Shown here: positions 19,701 to 28,100 of the stretch, piece after piece
How the letters are laid out: every line of letters starts with the position of its first letter
Numbering within the stretch: the stretch's first letter is position 1
NCBI GenBank assembly: GCA_037481695.1
Contig: JBBFLE010000005.1
Location: forward strand, 186,001-250,000
Direction of reading: 5' to 3'
DNA from: a bacterium
GTDB lineage: Bacteria; Desulfobacterota; Desulfocorpusculales; Desulfocorpusculum
DNA: 64,000 bases
Program-made: the position numbers and the translations under genes
The notes under the pieces: model-generated
What the model was told of the DNA's origin: nothing
Seen by the model: the letters and a program-made list of their open reading frames with translations, nothing else
The model's database searches: none

Positions 19701-22091
19701 TAAACCCATCTTGCGTAAGGGCTCCAAGGCGTTTACCACTTGTTTCTCTTTCCAAAACAGCTCGCAGGCTTCCTCCACTGTGCTCTCCAGCACGTCGGCT
19801 ATGGACTTTCCGTTCCAAAGAACATCCAGTACAGGTCCCAGGAACCTTCGGCCCTGGCAGTCGGGACACTTAAGCAAAACATCCGATAAGAACTGCATCT
19901 CCACCCTTTGAAATCCCTCGCCTTTGCAGCTCTCACAACGCCCCCCAGGCACATTGAAAGAGAACATCCCTGGACCCCAGCCTCTGGTGCGGGCCAGAGG
20001 TACCATAGCAAAACACTTTCTTATGTGCTCCCACGCCCGACTGTAAGTAGCAGGATTGGCCCTTGTGGTGCGGCCCAAACCGCTTTGGTCTACCAACTCA
20101 ACCCTGTCTATCCATTGAGCTCCATCCAGGCCCCCATGGCGTCCAGGTCTCTCCCCTGGAATGTTCTTGGCCCTTAGCAGAGCCCTGTAAAGTACGTCCA
20201 AGAGAAGGGTGCTTTTTCCTGAGCCCGAAGGGCCGGTGATGCATACCAAAGCCTGCAAGGGAATCTTCACGTCTATTGCCTTGAGATTGTTCTCCGTAAC
20301 TTCCCTCAGGAGTAGGTACCTTTCTGGGGGAGGATTTCTTCTCCTGGATGGAACCGGTATGCTTCTTCTTCCAGTGAGATAAAAGGCCGTAGGGGAATCC
20401 TCTGCCTGACCCAGAGCAGAAGGGGGGCCGCAATAGAGCAGTCTTCCGCCTCTGGCCCCAGCCCCAGGGCCCAGGTCCAGGACCAGATCCGCACTGTTTA
20501 TCAAGGAGGGATCGTGTTCTACCACCACAGCGGTGTTCCCCTGTTGCACTAGACGTCTGATGGCCTTGGCAAGGCGTTCTGTGTCCCTGGGGTGAAGCCC
20601 TATGCTGGGCTCGTCCAGTACAAAGAGGGTGTTGACCAGTCTGGAGCCCAGGGCCCTTGTAAGAAGAACCCTTTCCACCTCCCCCCCAGAGAGGCTCCGG
20701 GAGGACCTGTCCAGGGTCAGGTAGCCCAGACCTACTGCCTGAAGGTAACCCAGGCGGGCTTTGATCTCTGAGATCAACATCTGGGAAACCGCATGAAGGC
20801 TTGTGTTGTTCTCCATTTCTCTGAAGAATTCAATGGCCGCATCCACGGACATGGAGCAGATCTGTGGGAGGGTCTTGCCAAGGATTCGCCATTGGAGGGC
20901 CTCTGGCCTCAACCTAGCCCCATTACAGTCCGGACATGGCACATAAGCTCTGAAACGGGAGAGAAAGACCCTCACATGCATGCGGTAGCTCTTTTCTTCC
21001 AGCCACTTGAAAAAGCCTCTGACTCCGTAGTAACCATCAGTTCCCTCCATGATGGCCTTACGAGCCTGTTCTGGTAACTTTTTCCATGGCACATCCAGCG
21101 GAATCTTATGTGCGCGGCAGAATGCAAGCAGATCCTGGAACTCGTGGCGGGCAGCCGGCATGGAAAAAGGCTTTATGGCACCCTGCTTTATGGTTAGCCA
21201 GGGTTGCGGTACCACTAGTTCCGGATCTATGTCAATGACCCTTCCAAAACCCTTACATGTGGGGCACGCTCCCACCGGGCTGTTGAAAGAGAAGAGATTG
21301 GGCACTGGCTCTTTGACCTCAGAGGAGCAGGTAGAACATTTCCACTGGTTGCTGAGGCGAAGCATTCTGCGGTCTGGCAGAAAGGCTGCTGCCCAACCTT
21401 TACCGTAACGAAAGGCTGTCTCCAAAGAATCTATGAACCTGCCCCTGTCTGAGGAGGAGGCTGGGAAACGGTCCACCACCACATGGATTTCGGACTCATG
21501 GAAGGTGGGCTCCCATTGCTCTACTGGCAGGATCTCTCCATTGCTGAAAACCCTCAGAAAACCCATGCGAAGGAGTCCCATCCTCAGTCCCTGAGGATCC
21601 CGTTCCATTACCTGCAGTGGAAACATGATCAGCCAAGAACCTTCATGGGGCCATGTCTTGGACTCCTCCCAAAGGCTATCCGGGCTGTTCCTACGGATCT
21701 CGACCCCGCAATGGAAGCATATGGGCGAAGCCATCCTGGCAAAGAGGAGCTTGAGAAAGTCGGTCAGTTCAGTCATGGTGCCCACCGTTGAGCGGGAAGT
21801 GCGCACAGGATGGCTTCCCTCTATGGCCAGGGCAGGAGGGATGCCTGTGACCTCGTCCACAAGAGGCCTGTCCATTCTTTCCAGGAATTGGCGGGCATAG
21901 GGCGAGAAGGTCTCCACATATCTTCTCTGGCCTTCTGCATAGAGAACATCCATGGCTAGGGTTGATTTCCCAGAGCCCGATACGCCTGTAACCGTGATCC
22001 ATCTGCCTGTGGGAATCTTCAGATCAAGTCCCTTGAGATTGTGCTGGCGAACATTGACCAGCCTTATGACTTGGGTGTGCTCAGAGTCCAC
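16758..22091 (-). CDS. uvrA: double-length UvrA: two tandem excinuclease A copies in one chain
   Basis: 1777 residues, nearly twice the usual 940. UvrA dimers find DNA lesions and load UvrB. Four ABC nucleotide-binding sites are visible, with Walker A GxSGSGKST/S motifs near residues 36, 622, 975 and 1474 and four LSGGE signatures. Zinc-module cysteines occur in both halves ([35 protein letters not shown]). Copy 1 (about 1-920) keeps the insertion domain between [10 protein letters not shown] and CPDCNGARL. In copy 2 (about 950-1777) the equivalent [10 protein letters not shown] is followed almost directly by [10 protein letters not shown], so that domain is missing and the two Walker A sites are only about 500 residues apart. 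The chain could act as an intramolecular dimer. The start is GTG after GGAGGAGAACAG. No second uvrA is in the window. Confidence 0.93.
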   Translation of the reverse strand: MDSEHTQVIRLVNVRQHNLKGLDLKIPTGRWITVTGVSGSGKSTLAMDVLYAEGQRRYVETFSPYARQFLERMDRPLVDEVTGIPPALAIEGSHPVRTSRSTVGTMTELTDFLKLLFARMASPICFHCGVEIRRNSPDSLWEESKTWPHEGSWLIMFPLQVMERDPQGLRMGLLRMGFLRVFSNGEILPVEQWEPTFHESEIHVVVDRFPASSSDRGRFIDSLETAFRYGKGWAAAFLPDRRMLRLSNQWKCSTCSSEVKEPVPNLFSFNSPVGACPTCKGFGRVIDIDPELVVPQPWLTIKQGAIKPFSMPAARHEFQDLLAFCRAHKIPLDVPWKKLPEQARKAIMEGTDGYYGVRGFFKWLEEKSYRMHVRVFLSRFRAYVPCPDCNGARLRPEALQWRILGKTLPQICSMSVDAAIEFFREMENNTSLHAVSQMLISEIKARLGYLQAVGLGYLTLDRSSRSLSGGEVERVLLTRALGSRLVNTLFVLDEPSIGLHPRDTERLAKAIRRLVQQGNTAVVVEHDPSLINSADLVLDLGPGAGARGGRLLYCGPPSALGQAEDSPTAFYLTGRRSIPVPSRRRNPPPERYLLLREVTENNLKAIDVKIPLQALVCITGPSGSGKSTLLLDVLYRALLRAKNIPGERPGRHGGLDGAQWIDRVELVDQSGLGRTTRANPATYSRAWEHIRKCFAMVPLARTRGWGPGMFSFNVPGGRCESCKGEGFQRVEMQFLSDVLLKCPDCQGRRFLGPVLDVLWNGKSIADVLESTVEEACELFWKEKQVVNALEPLRKMGLGYLTLGQPLSTLSGGEAQRLRLARFLTPWQPSTLFLLDEPTTGLHLQDVQKLLEVLQELVEMGHTVVVVEHHLDVIKSADHVIDLGPEGGDAGGYIVAQGPPEAIAQCTQSHTGRYLKAVLEGPSRFSTTVVTEPLSHWQQEPAWPLDNAIQVRGAREHNLKEISLDIPRDKIVVITGVSGSGKSTLAFDILFNEGQRRYLESLPAYVRQYLKVMDRPDVDLVAGIPPTVAIEQRTAKAGRRSTVATLTEIYHFMRLLFARLGVQYCPSCNIPISTGRLASVMEAMLQRFKGKQICLLAPRIVGRKGTHKSTILQAYRLGLPAVRVDGRIYPGPSVPQLDRYKEHWIEWVVAQNLLVDPRDLSGLQNLVETAMGYGEGTIMVLPQGGLQETFSNRRQCPRCLKGFGELDPRHFSFNSPMGACPSCDGLGVLEELGKRICPQCGGERLTTSARAVKVLGLSIGEMVSMSILEAYRFWKEVRFREAAQQVADPLVREISTRLETLLRLGVGYLRLDRSAETLSGGEAQRIRLAAQLGSNLRGVCYVLDEPTIGLHPRDHALLAESLRQLRDRGNTVILVEHDEDTIREADWIVDLGPGAGRYGGEILAQGTWEQLKDKEISLTVRALEERRAKGIPCKAREARNGQYLLIRNARQHNLKGLDVKIPLGTLTCVTGVSGSGKSSLVQDVLYNGLKKLLSKNGVPQDNEAGICDAIEGWEMLERVLEVDHSPIGRTPRSTPATYVKVWDQIRRLYAALPEARAKGYNSGRFSFNLSPGRCPVCEGQGILRKEMSFLPDVYVLCEACEGARFNRETLSVTYKGRSIGEVLQMSIEEALEFFSAVPQIRRPLRLLQELGLGYLTLGQPSPTLSGGEAQRVKLAQELSRPSNGRNLYVLDEPTTGLHTTDVQRLISTLQSLVDRGDTVVVVEHQLDVIASADHIIDLGPEAGDDGGRIVAQGSPWEILEHQDTSHTARWLKKHLERI

Positions 22092-22401
22092 CTGTTCTCC
22101 TCCAGGGCTCGTTGAATCTCTGGCCCCATATTATTCAGGGGCTTTCAAAAGGGCGTGGACCAGTGATCCTGGTCTGAAAGGCCTGCTCCATCCATTTTAA
22201 CATCAGAGCCATGGGTGTTGGGGGGGTGACCAGGCTGGGCTGGGCAAGCAGAGGAAGCTGTAGGTAGGGCCGCTCAAGGTGGCACACAGAGGGGCCTTTT
22301 GAGATAGGAGGCAGGATCTGTATTTTTTTTGGGGTTTTCTCCATAATAGACATTTCCAGTGGCTGGTGAGGGCTTATGAAAGCTACATGAGGAGGGTACA
22401 G
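22092..22401. other. 310-base divergent intergenic region between uvrA and the DUF4337 gene
   Basis: It should contain the two divergent promoters. There is a T-rich stretch near 22320-22345, but I see no convincing -35/-10 pair, no operator palindrome and no SOS box. A 12-codon GTG extension of the downstream frame reaches into this region but lacks a ribosome site. Confidence 0.4.
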
Positions 22402-22992
22402 ATGGCTGAGGTGGAACTTCCCAATCCAGAGGAGATGGAAGAGATCAAGGAGAAAAGCTTCACAAGAAAAGTGGCCATGACAACTGCCATTTATGCTGTG
22501 ATCCTGGCCATAACATCTTTGGGCGGCAACAATGCAATGAAGGAGATGCTTTTGGCACAACAGCAGGCCTCAGACCAGTGGGCTTACTATCAGGCCAAGG
22601 TGATCAGGGAGCATCTTTATAGGGTGGAGAAGATGCGCCTGGAGGCAGGTCTACTGGAGCGAGGCCAATCGGTGAGCGATGAGGTCAAAAAACACTACGA
22701 GGAGCTCCGAAAGAAGATGGAGGCTGAGGAGAAGAGATATAATGCCGAAAAAAAGGAAATCGAGGCAGAAGCCAGAAAACTTGAGCACGAGAGGGACGTA
22801 AACAGGGACAAGGACCCTTATTTTGACTACGCCGAGGTGCTCCTTCAGATAGCCATAGTCATGGCCACGGTGGCCATATTGGCCACTTCTGCCCCCATGT
22901 ACTTCTTCTCCATCATTTTGGCCTGTCTGGGAGCTATCCTAAGCCTAAACGGTTTCTTGTTGCTGGTTAGAATTCCCTTTCTTCATGGCTGA
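22402..22992 (+). CDS. DUF4337-type membrane protein
   Basis: 196 residues. A transmembrane helix follows a short cytosolic N-terminus (about 22-40, VAMTTAIYAVILAITSLGG). Then comes a long charged coiled coil (about 55-140, with EAGLLERGQ and EELRKKMEAEEKRYNAEK) and two closing hydrophobic helices. The GNNAMKEMLLAQQQASDQW segment is typical of DUF4337 proteins, whose function is unknown. The ATG at 22402 is preceded by GAGGAGGG at ideal spacing. Confidence 0.7.
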   Translation: MAEVELPNPEEMEEIKEKSFTRKVAMTTAIYAVILAITSLGGNNAMKEMLLAQQQASDQWAYYQAKVIREHLYRVEKMRLEAGLLERGQSVSDEVKKHYEELRKKMEAEEKRYNAEKKEIEAEARKLEHERDVNRDKDPYFDYAEVLLQIAIVMATVAILATSAPMYFFSIILACLGAILSLNGFLLLVRIPFLHG

Positions 22993-23062
22993 GGGAGTCG
23001 TTCTTTCCCCGGCCTTGTCCTGGCTTGAGAGACCAAAAGGGAAACAGAATGGCCCCAGGATT

Positions 23063-23530
23063 TCAGGGAGCTAAACTCCAGCCCCCTGGAGTCCTGCGGG
23101 CGCAAAATCTGCGCGCCAGATCCACGGGATGGCGCGTGCCCTCTATGTCCACCTCCACCGTGAAGCAATGGTCCGAGCGATGGAAGCGATAAGAGCCTCT
23201 GGGGAACTCCACACGGTTGGCCCCTGGCCTCAGCAGGACCCCTAGTGCCTCAGCCACGATTTCATCCCTGTCCAGAATCAAGATCCGCACATGGCCTGAT
23301 ATTGCCGAGCGGTTGAAGATGGTAACAGAGAATCTGGGTCTTTCTCCAGAAGTTATGGGATCCGGCCGCATGTCCAGATCAGTTACCCGCAGATCTCCTG
23401 GGAAAAGCCTCGGGGGTGGGCTGGGGGGAGGAGGAGGGTAGTAATATGTCTCTGCCACGCAGGCAGCAGTGCTAAGAGCAAGAAGAAAAAGGCAAAAGAG
23501 TCTGCTTCCCGATGTAAAGATGGCTTTCAT
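23063..23530 (-). CDS. predicted lipoprotein of unknown function
   Basis: 155 residues from the ATG at 23530, which follows GGAGGAGAGC. The signal peptide ends in the lipobox STAAC (Cys24). A proline-rich spacer (YYYPPPPPSPPP) follows, then a domain of about 100 residues with alternating hydrophobic strands (RFSVTIFNRS, VRILILDRDE, GANRVEFPRG) that looks like a CARDB-type immunoglobulin fold. Two cysteines occur in that domain (HCFTVEVD and RFCARR). Probably an outer- or inner-membrane-anchored adaptor. No partner is evident nearby. Confidence 0.6.
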   Translation of the reverse strand: MKAIFTSGSRLFCLFLLALSTAACVAETYYYPPPPPSPPPRLFPGDLRVTDLDMRPDPITSGERPRFSVTIFNRSAISGHVRILILDRDEIVAEALGVLLRPGANRVEFPRGSYRFHRSDHCFTVEVDIEGTRHPVDLARRFCARRTPGGWSLAP

Positions 23531-23696
23531 GCTCTCCTCCATTGAGCACCTTATTCCCAATGAGCCTTGGCAACACATGCTCTTGAAGATCTGATGGCTC
23601 CAACAAGAATAGCTTGCTCCAGAGAGGGTTTCAAGAAAATTTATTGGCCCGCAGGAATGGTGACTTCTTCACAGATGGATACCAAAGAGGCTATGA

Positions 23697-24551
23697 TTGA
23701 GATGGGAAGCCATGGTAGAGATTCTCTCATGTGAACTTTCTAAGGCCATCCAGCTGGTAGGGTTCGTAGAAAAGGATACAAGGCTTGTACCTGTCAGAGT
23801 CCTTTTTGCCCTGAGCCAAGATGGAGCTTGGGGAGATTTCACCCTAAGAGGGCTTTGGCTGACATGTGCCAACACGGTGCCACTGGAAGCACTGGAGGAT
23901 CTGGTCTCAGAGTGTCTCCCAGGTTCCTGGAAAAAGATCCCCCCTGTTGGGACAGGCAAGTGTGCTTTGTGCGGCAGGCCAGGTCAACGGCAAATAGTCA
24001 CCAGCCAAGGAAGGAATGTCTGCTGGGAGCACTTGGGCTGTCTGTGGGAGGAAATTCTGGTGACTCAGGCAGCCAGAGGAAGCATCTCGGGGAATTGTGC
24101 CAAATGTGGCCTGGCCGGAGTTGTTCTCTGGGGGGAGAAGGGTCATTGCACAAGATGCATGGTGGAAGATCTAAGGGGATTTTCCCAAGTGACCCAATGG
24201 GTACTGCTAGGGGGGTCTCCCATGCCTGCCCGTGGGCAAAAAGAGCTGGTGGCTTTCCTGGAGGCCTGGAGGAGGGTGGGGGCTTGCCCCCGCTGTGGAT
24301 CCAGGGCCATAAGGGTTCGCAGGCTGGTCATGGATTTTCCCAGGGCAAAGGGCCCCCTTTACCCTCTTTGGGATCTCACAAGGGAGGACATGAAGCCAGA
24401 GAGAATGCTGCTAAGGGACAGACAACTGCGCCTCTTCACTGAAGGCCTGATGCGTGCCACGGTGGAGTGTGCCCAGTGCGGATACATGGATCTGGAGTAT
24501 CCAGGGCTGGAGTCTTTTGATGAGGGAGAGTTCTTTTTTCCCTTATTCTGA
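23697..24551 (+). CDS. zinc-ribbon protein of unknown function
   Basis: 284 residues with at least four CxxC pairs: CALCGRPGQ, CAKCGLAG followed by CTRCMVED, CPRCGSRA, and CAQCGYMD at the C-terminus. They suggest two or three structural zinc ribbons. The N-terminal 90 residues carry no motif that I recognise. The start is TTG with AGAGG seven bases upstream; an ATG five codons later is possible. It is the first gene of a plus-strand series with a nucleoside phosphorylase and sulfur-carrier genes, 13 bases before the former. A role in RNA modification or in sulfur transfer is only a guess from context. Confidence 0.5.
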   Translation: MRWEAMVEILSCELSKAIQLVGFVEKDTRLVPVRVLFALSQDGAWGDFTLRGLWLTCANTVPLEALEDLVSECLPGSWKKIPPVGTGKCALCGRPGQRQIVTSQGRNVCWEHLGCLWEEILVTQAARGSISGNCAKCGLAGVVLWGEKGHCTRCMVEDLRGFSQVTQWVLLGGSPMPARGQKELVAFLEAWRRVGACPRCGSRAIRVRRLVMDFPRAKGPLYPLWDLTREDMKPERMLLRDRQLRLFTEGLMRATVECAQCGYMDLEYPGLESFDEGEFFFPLF

Positions 24552-24564
24552 AAAAGTGTGAGAA

Positions 24565-25362
24565 ATGGCACCGCACCAAGAGTACAGAGGCGGCAACCCC
24601 CAAGAATCGGTGGTGGAGCCCAGGAAGGGCAAAAGCGAGAAGGATGTGCCGCCGGGGATCATAATGAGCTTTACACCCCCGGATCTTAGGCTCATATTGA
24701 AGCAGCTTGGGGCTTCCAAGACTCCTTCCAGGAAACTGGACTTCTGGAGACTTTGGGTGTGTAGGACCAAAAGCCCTACCCTAGGGGTGGCTGGCCCTGC
24801 CTTTGGTGCTCCCGCGGCGGTGGTGCTCCTGGAGAGACTGCTGGCCATGGGGGCCAAGGCCATAGTGGGAGTGGGCTCTTGCGGTTCGCTGCAGAGTTGG
24901 CTTCAGGTGGGATCCGTGGTGTTACCTGACAGTGCACTGGTGGAAGAGGGGACCTCACCCCACTACCTGGCCAGCCATGTGAAGACCAGACCCCATCAGG
25001 AGTTGTTCAGGCTGCTAAAGGAAAGCTTGGAAGAAGTGGAATTGAAGCCGCGAGCTGGCCGCATTTGGACAACAGATGCAATTTTCCGGGAGACCAGGGA
25101 AAAGGTTTTGTTGTATCAGAGGGAAGGGGTCCTGGCAGTGGACATGGAGAGTTCTGCCCTCATGAGTGCTGCCAGTTTTCGAAGGGTGCCATTTGCCTCG
25201 GTAATGGTGGTGAGCGATGAACTTGGCACACTGAGGTGGCACAGGGGTTTCAAGAAAGCTGAGTTCCAAGAGAAATTGGGCCAGGCAGCCCTTGCCGCAG
25301 CAAGGTGCCTGGAGAGATGGTTGGCAGTGAATCTGAGGGAACAGGCTCAGGTTGATTTGTAG
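24565..25362 (+). CDS. PNP/UDP-family nucleoside phosphorylase
   Basis: 265 residues. Members phosphorolyse purine nucleosides, uridine, MTA or SAH derivatives, releasing base and sugar phosphate. The phosphate-loop-like GVGSCGSLQ (near 102-110) and the ribose-binding signature AVDMESSALMSAASFR are clear, as is VVSDEL, which precedes the C-terminal helix. The length suits a hexameric PNP/uridine phosphorylase type. The first about 35 residues look non-conserved, so a start at the ATG at 24664 (MSFTPPDLRL) is also plausible. Its place between a zinc-ribbon gene and DsrE/TusA genes may point to salvage linked to thio-nucleosides, which is speculative. Confidence 0.75.
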   Translation: MAPHQEYRGGNPQESVVEPRKGKSEKDVPPGIIMSFTPPDLRLILKQLGASKTPSRKLDFWRLWVCRTKSPTLGVAGPAFGAPAAVVLLERLLAMGAKAIVGVGSCGSLQSWLQVGSVVLPDSALVEEGTSPHYLASHVKTRPHQELFRLLKESLEEVELKPRAGRIWTTDAIFRETREKVLLYQREGVLAVDMESSALMSAASFRRVPFASVMVVSDELGTLRWHRGFKKAEFQEKLGQAALAAARCLERWLAVNLREQAQVDL

Positions 25363-25417
25363 CTGTGGGGGGATACAATAATTTTATGTACCTGGCATGC
25401 CACGAGAGGAGATGGCC

Positions 25418-25795
25418 ATGAGTGAGCAGCAACAGAAGCAGAAGATCCTCTATATTGCCACCCACGGCCCAGGGGATCCAGAGCGGGCCACCTTGCCCTT
25501 TGTGCTGGCCAATGCTGCTTTGGCCATGGGAGTCGAAGCAGTGGTTGCCTTGCAGGGAGATGCTGTTTGGCTTGGGGTAAAGGGCACGGCTTCGCATGTT
25601 TTTGCAGGAGGTTTACCGCCTTTGGGTGAGCTGATGGAGGGGTTCCTGGAACTGGGTGGAAGGCTCCTGATCTGTTCTCCTTGCATCCAACACCGGAAAA
25701 TGCAGCCCCAGATGCTCTTACCCCAGGCAGAGATAGTGGCTGCGGCAACCCTCACCAACGAGATCCTGACAGCCAAGGCTGTCTTAAACTACTGA
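25418..25795 (+). CDS. DsrE-family protein
   Basis: 125 residues, DsrE/DsrF-like fold. The opening (ILYIATHGPGDPERATLPFVLANAALAMG) and the strand LLICSPCIQHRKM with a CxxC pair match small DsrE-family proteins of the sulfur-transfer type, in which a cysteine carries persulfide. The start is the ATG at 25418, six bases after GAGAGGAG; other ATG codons lie at 25397 and 25412. First of six sulfur-carrier-like genes. Confidence 0.7.
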   Translation: MSEQQQKQKILYIATHGPGDPERATLPFVLANAALAMGVEAVVALQGDAVWLGVKGTASHVFAGGLPPLGELMEGFLELGGRLLICSPCIQHRKMQPQMLLPQAEIVAAATLTNEILTAKAVLNY

Positions 25796-25849
25796 TGTAA
25801 GACAAAGAAATTACAACAAGTTGCACTTTCCTTGGATTACAAAGAAGCC

Positions 25850-26092
25850 ATGGGGAGACGTATCGTGGAACCTCACAAGAAACTGGACTGCAGGGGCATG
25901 GCATGCCCCATGCCCATAGTGAAACTCAGTAAAGCCATCAAAGAGATGTCCCAGGGGGAGATTCTAGCCGTGAGCGCCGATGACCCTGGGTTCGAAGCAG
26001 ATGTAAGAGCCTGGTGCGAAACCACAGGCAATGAACTAAAGAGCCTGGAGTCTGACGGAGAAGTACGCACGGCTTACATAGTCAAATCCTAG
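25850..26092 (+). CDS. tusA: TusA-family sulfur carrier protein
   Basis: 80 residues. Carries persulfide sulfur on the cysteine of the signature CRGMACPMPIVK, which has the invariant CPxP. The rest matches the compact two-layer TusA fold (LAVSADDPGFEADVRAWCETTGNEL). The start at the ATG at 25850 gives the usual family length; a TTG at 25832 adds six residues. It lies among DsrE-type partners, as in sulfur-relay operons for tRNA thiolation or dissimilatory sulfur transfer. Confidence 0.88.
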   Translation: MGRRIVEPHKKLDCRGMACPMPIVKLSKAIKEMSQGEILAVSADDPGFEADVRAWCETTGNELKSLESDGEVRTAYIVKS

Positions 26093-26304
26093 CAAGTCCT
26101 GCCCCATAGGGTGCATGGGATCCATGACACTTCAAGGCAAGTGTGTTTCTCCAGGGAAGAACAAGGTCTTTGTCTTGTTGTCCGGGCAAGTTCATCCAAG
26201 TAACGACTCATGCCATGGAGGATGCCGGGGATGTGGGATCAGATTCTGGTCCTACTCATTTGCCTAGCATGGCCGGAGGGTGGGATTTGCGGGGAGGTCT
26301 TAGC

Positions 26305-26781
26305 ATGTCTGAGCACAGACGCATGTCTTTGATTTTGTTTTCAGGAGAGATGGACAAGACACTGGCTGCCCTTGTACTGGCTACCGGAGCTGCCAGCATG
26401 GGTTACCGGGTGACCGTCTTCTGTACATTTTGGGGTTTGAACCTCATAAAGAAATCAGAGGCCAAGGCTCATGGGGGGATGCTGGAGCGCATGATGGCTG
26501 TGCTGAATAAGGGAGGTGTGGAAAACCTGCCTCTTTCCAGGATGAACATGCTGGGGGTGGGTCCCAGATTGCTCAAGAAGATGATGAAGGGCAAGAATGT
26601 GGCAAGCCTCAAGGAACTACTAGATACAGCCCTGGAGCTGGGGGTTCAATTCGTGGCCTGCCAGATGTCCATGGATGTGATGGGACTTACCAAAGAGGAT
26701 CTGGCAGTGCCTTGTGAACTGGGGGGTGTGGCCACTTTCTTGAACGAGGCTGGCAAGTCTCAGATCAATCTCTTTGTCTGA
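26305..26781 (+). CDS. dsrE2: DsrE/DsrF-like (DsrE2-type) sulfur-transfer protein
   Basis: 158 residues. The N-terminus SLILFSGEMDKTLAALVLATGAASMG and the segment with CTFWGLNLIKK, followed by the cysteine signature ACQMSMDVMGL, are typical of DsrE2-type proteins that accept and pass persulfide to TusA. The ATG at 26305 follows GGGGAGG by seven bases; the open frame extends 54 codons upstream without a better start. The 212 bases between tusA and this gene hold nothing that I recognise. Confidence 0.82.
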   Translation: MSEHRRMSLILFSGEMDKTLAALVLATGAASMGYRVTVFCTFWGLNLIKKSEAKAHGGMLERMMAVLNKGGVENLPLSRMNMLGVGPRLLKKMMKGKNVASLKELLDTALELGVQFVACQMSMDVMGLTKEDLAVPCELGGVATFLNEAGKSQINLFV

Positions 26782-26821
26782 GGCCCTGAGAGGGGCCTTG
26801 CAGGAGCATGGGAGCTCTCCA

Positions 26822-27172
26822 ATGAAGATAGGTATCATGGTGCGAAGCGGTCCTTATGCCCAGCAAAACATAGATACGGCTTTGAACCTCTTGAACAAGG
26901 CCTTGGACATGGGACATCAGGTGGCTCTTTTTCTCTTTGAGGATGGAGTCATAAATGCCCATGCCCTGATGAGACCCACTGGGGACAGAAACATAGGACA
27001 ACAGGTTGGCGAGCTGGTTTCAAGGGGGGCCGAGGTGGCAGTTTGCGGGCAGTGTGCCAATTACAGGGGATTGCAAAAAGAGCAACTGGTACCAGGGGTG
27101 AAAAGGGCAGGAATGGGACAACTGGGACAGATGGTGGCCACCTGTGACAGGTTCTTCTCCTTGGGACCATGA
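26822..27172 (+). CDS. tusD: TusD/DsrE-type sulfur relay subunit
   Basis: 116 residues. The first of three consecutive genes that correspond to tusD-tusC-tusB (dsrE-dsrF-dsrH), whose products form a hexamer passing sulfur from TusA onward. It has IGIMVRSGPY at the start, FLFEDGV in the middle and the active-site segment VAVCGQCANYRG, where TusD/DsrE carries its catalytic cysteine. The ATG at 26822 is preceded by GGGAG. A frame extension 16 codons upstream overlaps the previous gene. Confidence 0.85.
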   Translation: MKIGIMVRSGPYAQQNIDTALNLLNKALDMGHQVALFLFEDGVINAHALMRPTGDRNIGQQVGELVSRGAEVAVCGQCANYRGLQKEQLVPGVKRAGMGQLGQMVATCDRFFSLGP

Positions 27173-27185
27173 AGGGGAAAAATCA

Positions 27186-27542
27186 ATGAAAGAAGCAGTG
27201 GTTTTGATTCGAAAAGGGCCTTATGGGGAGGCATCTGCCGCAGAGGGTTTCAGAGTGGTGATGACCCTTCCGGCAATGGGTATCAGTACTACGGTGGTTG
27301 CATTGGAGGATGGGGTTTTTTGCTTGCTTAGAGGCGGGGATGGAAGGCGTGTGGGATGGAGAGATAGCCTTTACGAGGCCTTTGCCCAGTGTTCGGATTA
27401 TGATGCCAGGCTCTTGGTGCACACGCCATCTCTGGTGGAGAGGGGAATAGAAAAGCAGGATCTGGTGGCTTGCGACGGTTGGCTTGAAGAAGAAGGGCTT
27501 AGAGAATTATTGAGAAGGGCCTCTGTGCTTCTGGCCTTTTGA
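27186..27542 (+). CDS. tusC: TusC/DsrF-type sulfur relay subunit
   Basis: 118 residues, aligning well by eye to TusC: AVVLIRKGPYGEASAAEG, the ALEDGVFCLL turn, LVHTPSLVERGIEKQDL and the C-terminal RRASVLLAF. It starts at the ATG at 27186 after AAGGGG, 13 bases after tusD, and its stop overlaps the upstream reach of the tusB frame. A non-catalytic structural subunit in known complexes. Confidence 0.85.
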   Translation: MKEAVVLIRKGPYGEASAAEGFRVVMTLPAMGISTTVVALEDGVFCLLRGGDGRRVGWRDSLYEAFAQCSDYDARLLVHTPSLVERGIEKQDLVACDGWLEEEGLRELLRRASVLLAF

Positions 27543-27556
27543 GGAAAGGAGTTTTT

Positions 27557-27847
27557 GTGGAGACTCTTTTTATTTTCAGCAAGTCGCCATGGGCCAGGAG
27601 GGACATGGAGTTTTGGCTTCCAAGGGTGGGGGAGCAGGATCAGGTGCTTCTCATTCAGGATGCTGTTTTGGCCTTAAGTGGTGAGTCATCTTCTCTTCTG
27701 GCAAGTCTTCCCCCCTTGCAGGGACGGCTTTGGGCCCTGGAGGCGGATCTGGCCGCAAGGGGAATTCGGGCCGGAGGGGCTCAAGCAGTGGACTATGGAG
27801 GGGCTGTGGAACTGATTTTGAAGGCCAAGCGGGTCCTGGCTCTTTGA
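27557..27847 (+). CDS. tusB: TusB/DsrH-type sulfur relay subunit
   Basis: 96 residues. METLFIFSKSPW, VLLIQDAVLAL, LWALEADLAARGI and VDYGGAVELILKAKRVLAL line up with TusB/DsrH. The chain contains no cysteine at all, as in E. coli TusB and unlike sulfur-oxidiser DsrH, which has one. The GTG at 27557, five bases after AAGGAG, is favoured over the TTG at 27539. It ends the sulfur-carrier series. Confidence 0.82.
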   Translation: METLFIFSKSPWARRDMEFWLPRVGEQDQVLLIQDAVLALSGESSSLLASLPPLQGRLWALEADLAARGIRAGGAQAVDYGGAVELILKAKRVLAL

Positions 27848-27892
27848 TGTCACAGACTGGGAACTTGTTTTCTGGTGTGGCTTGAAGGATGT

Positions 27893-27913
27893 GAGCCCGG
27901 GATGTGTGGGCTC
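27893..27913 (+). other. stem-loop after tusB
   Basis: GAGCCC (27893-27898) pairs with GGGCTC (27908-27913) around a nine-base loop, 45 bases after the tusB stop. No T run follows, so it is not a clear intrinsic terminator; it could slow or protect the transcript end. Confidence 0.3.
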
Positions 27914-28012
27914 CAGATCTTAACAGGTTTTGAGAAGTGTTTCCCCCAAGACCCCATTGATGGCATGAAAAGACCCAAGAGCTTCTGGCCGGGCAGCCGG
28001 AAGATATACCCC

Positions 28013-28029
28013 GCAAAATAAAATTTTGC
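28013..28029. repeat. AT-rich inverted repeat upstream of the regulator promoter
   Basis: GCAAAAT (28013-28019) and ATTTTGC (28023-28029) are perfectly inverted around AAA, ending 18 bases before the -35 box of the csoR-type gene. It may be a protein-binding site or part of a weak terminator. Confidence 0.35.
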
Positions 28030-28047
28030 TGTTGAGAAAAAAAGAGA

Positions 28048-28076
28048 TTGACAGGGCAATCTTGTTTTATTAATCT
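28048..28076 (+). promoter_or_regulatory. promoter of the CsoR/CstR-type regulator operon
   Basis: A perfect TTGACA at 28048-28053, a 17-base spacer, and TAATCT at 28071-28076 as the -10 (3 of 6 matches). TATTAA at 28068 is an alternative -10 with short spacing. The expected start would fall inside the palindromic operator just downstream. Confidence 0.5.
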
Positions 28077-28078
28077 AA

Positions 28079-28100
28079 ATACCATAGGGGGGTATGGTAT
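28079..28100. promoter_or_regulatory. palindromic operator overlapping the regulator start
   Basis: ATACCATA (28079-28086) and TATGGTAT (28093-28100) form a perfect 8-base inverted repeat around six G. The end arms ATACC/GGTAT and the G-tract core resemble published CsoR/CstR operators (ATACCC...GGGTAT type). The site spans the ATG of the regulator gene and directly follows its promoter, as expected for autorepression. Confidence 0.65.

Noticed and set aside
25418-27847. Reverse dissimilatory sulfite reductase (dsr) locus
   Set aside because: Only carrier-type proteins are present; no dsrA, dsrB, dsrC or dsrMK genes in the window.
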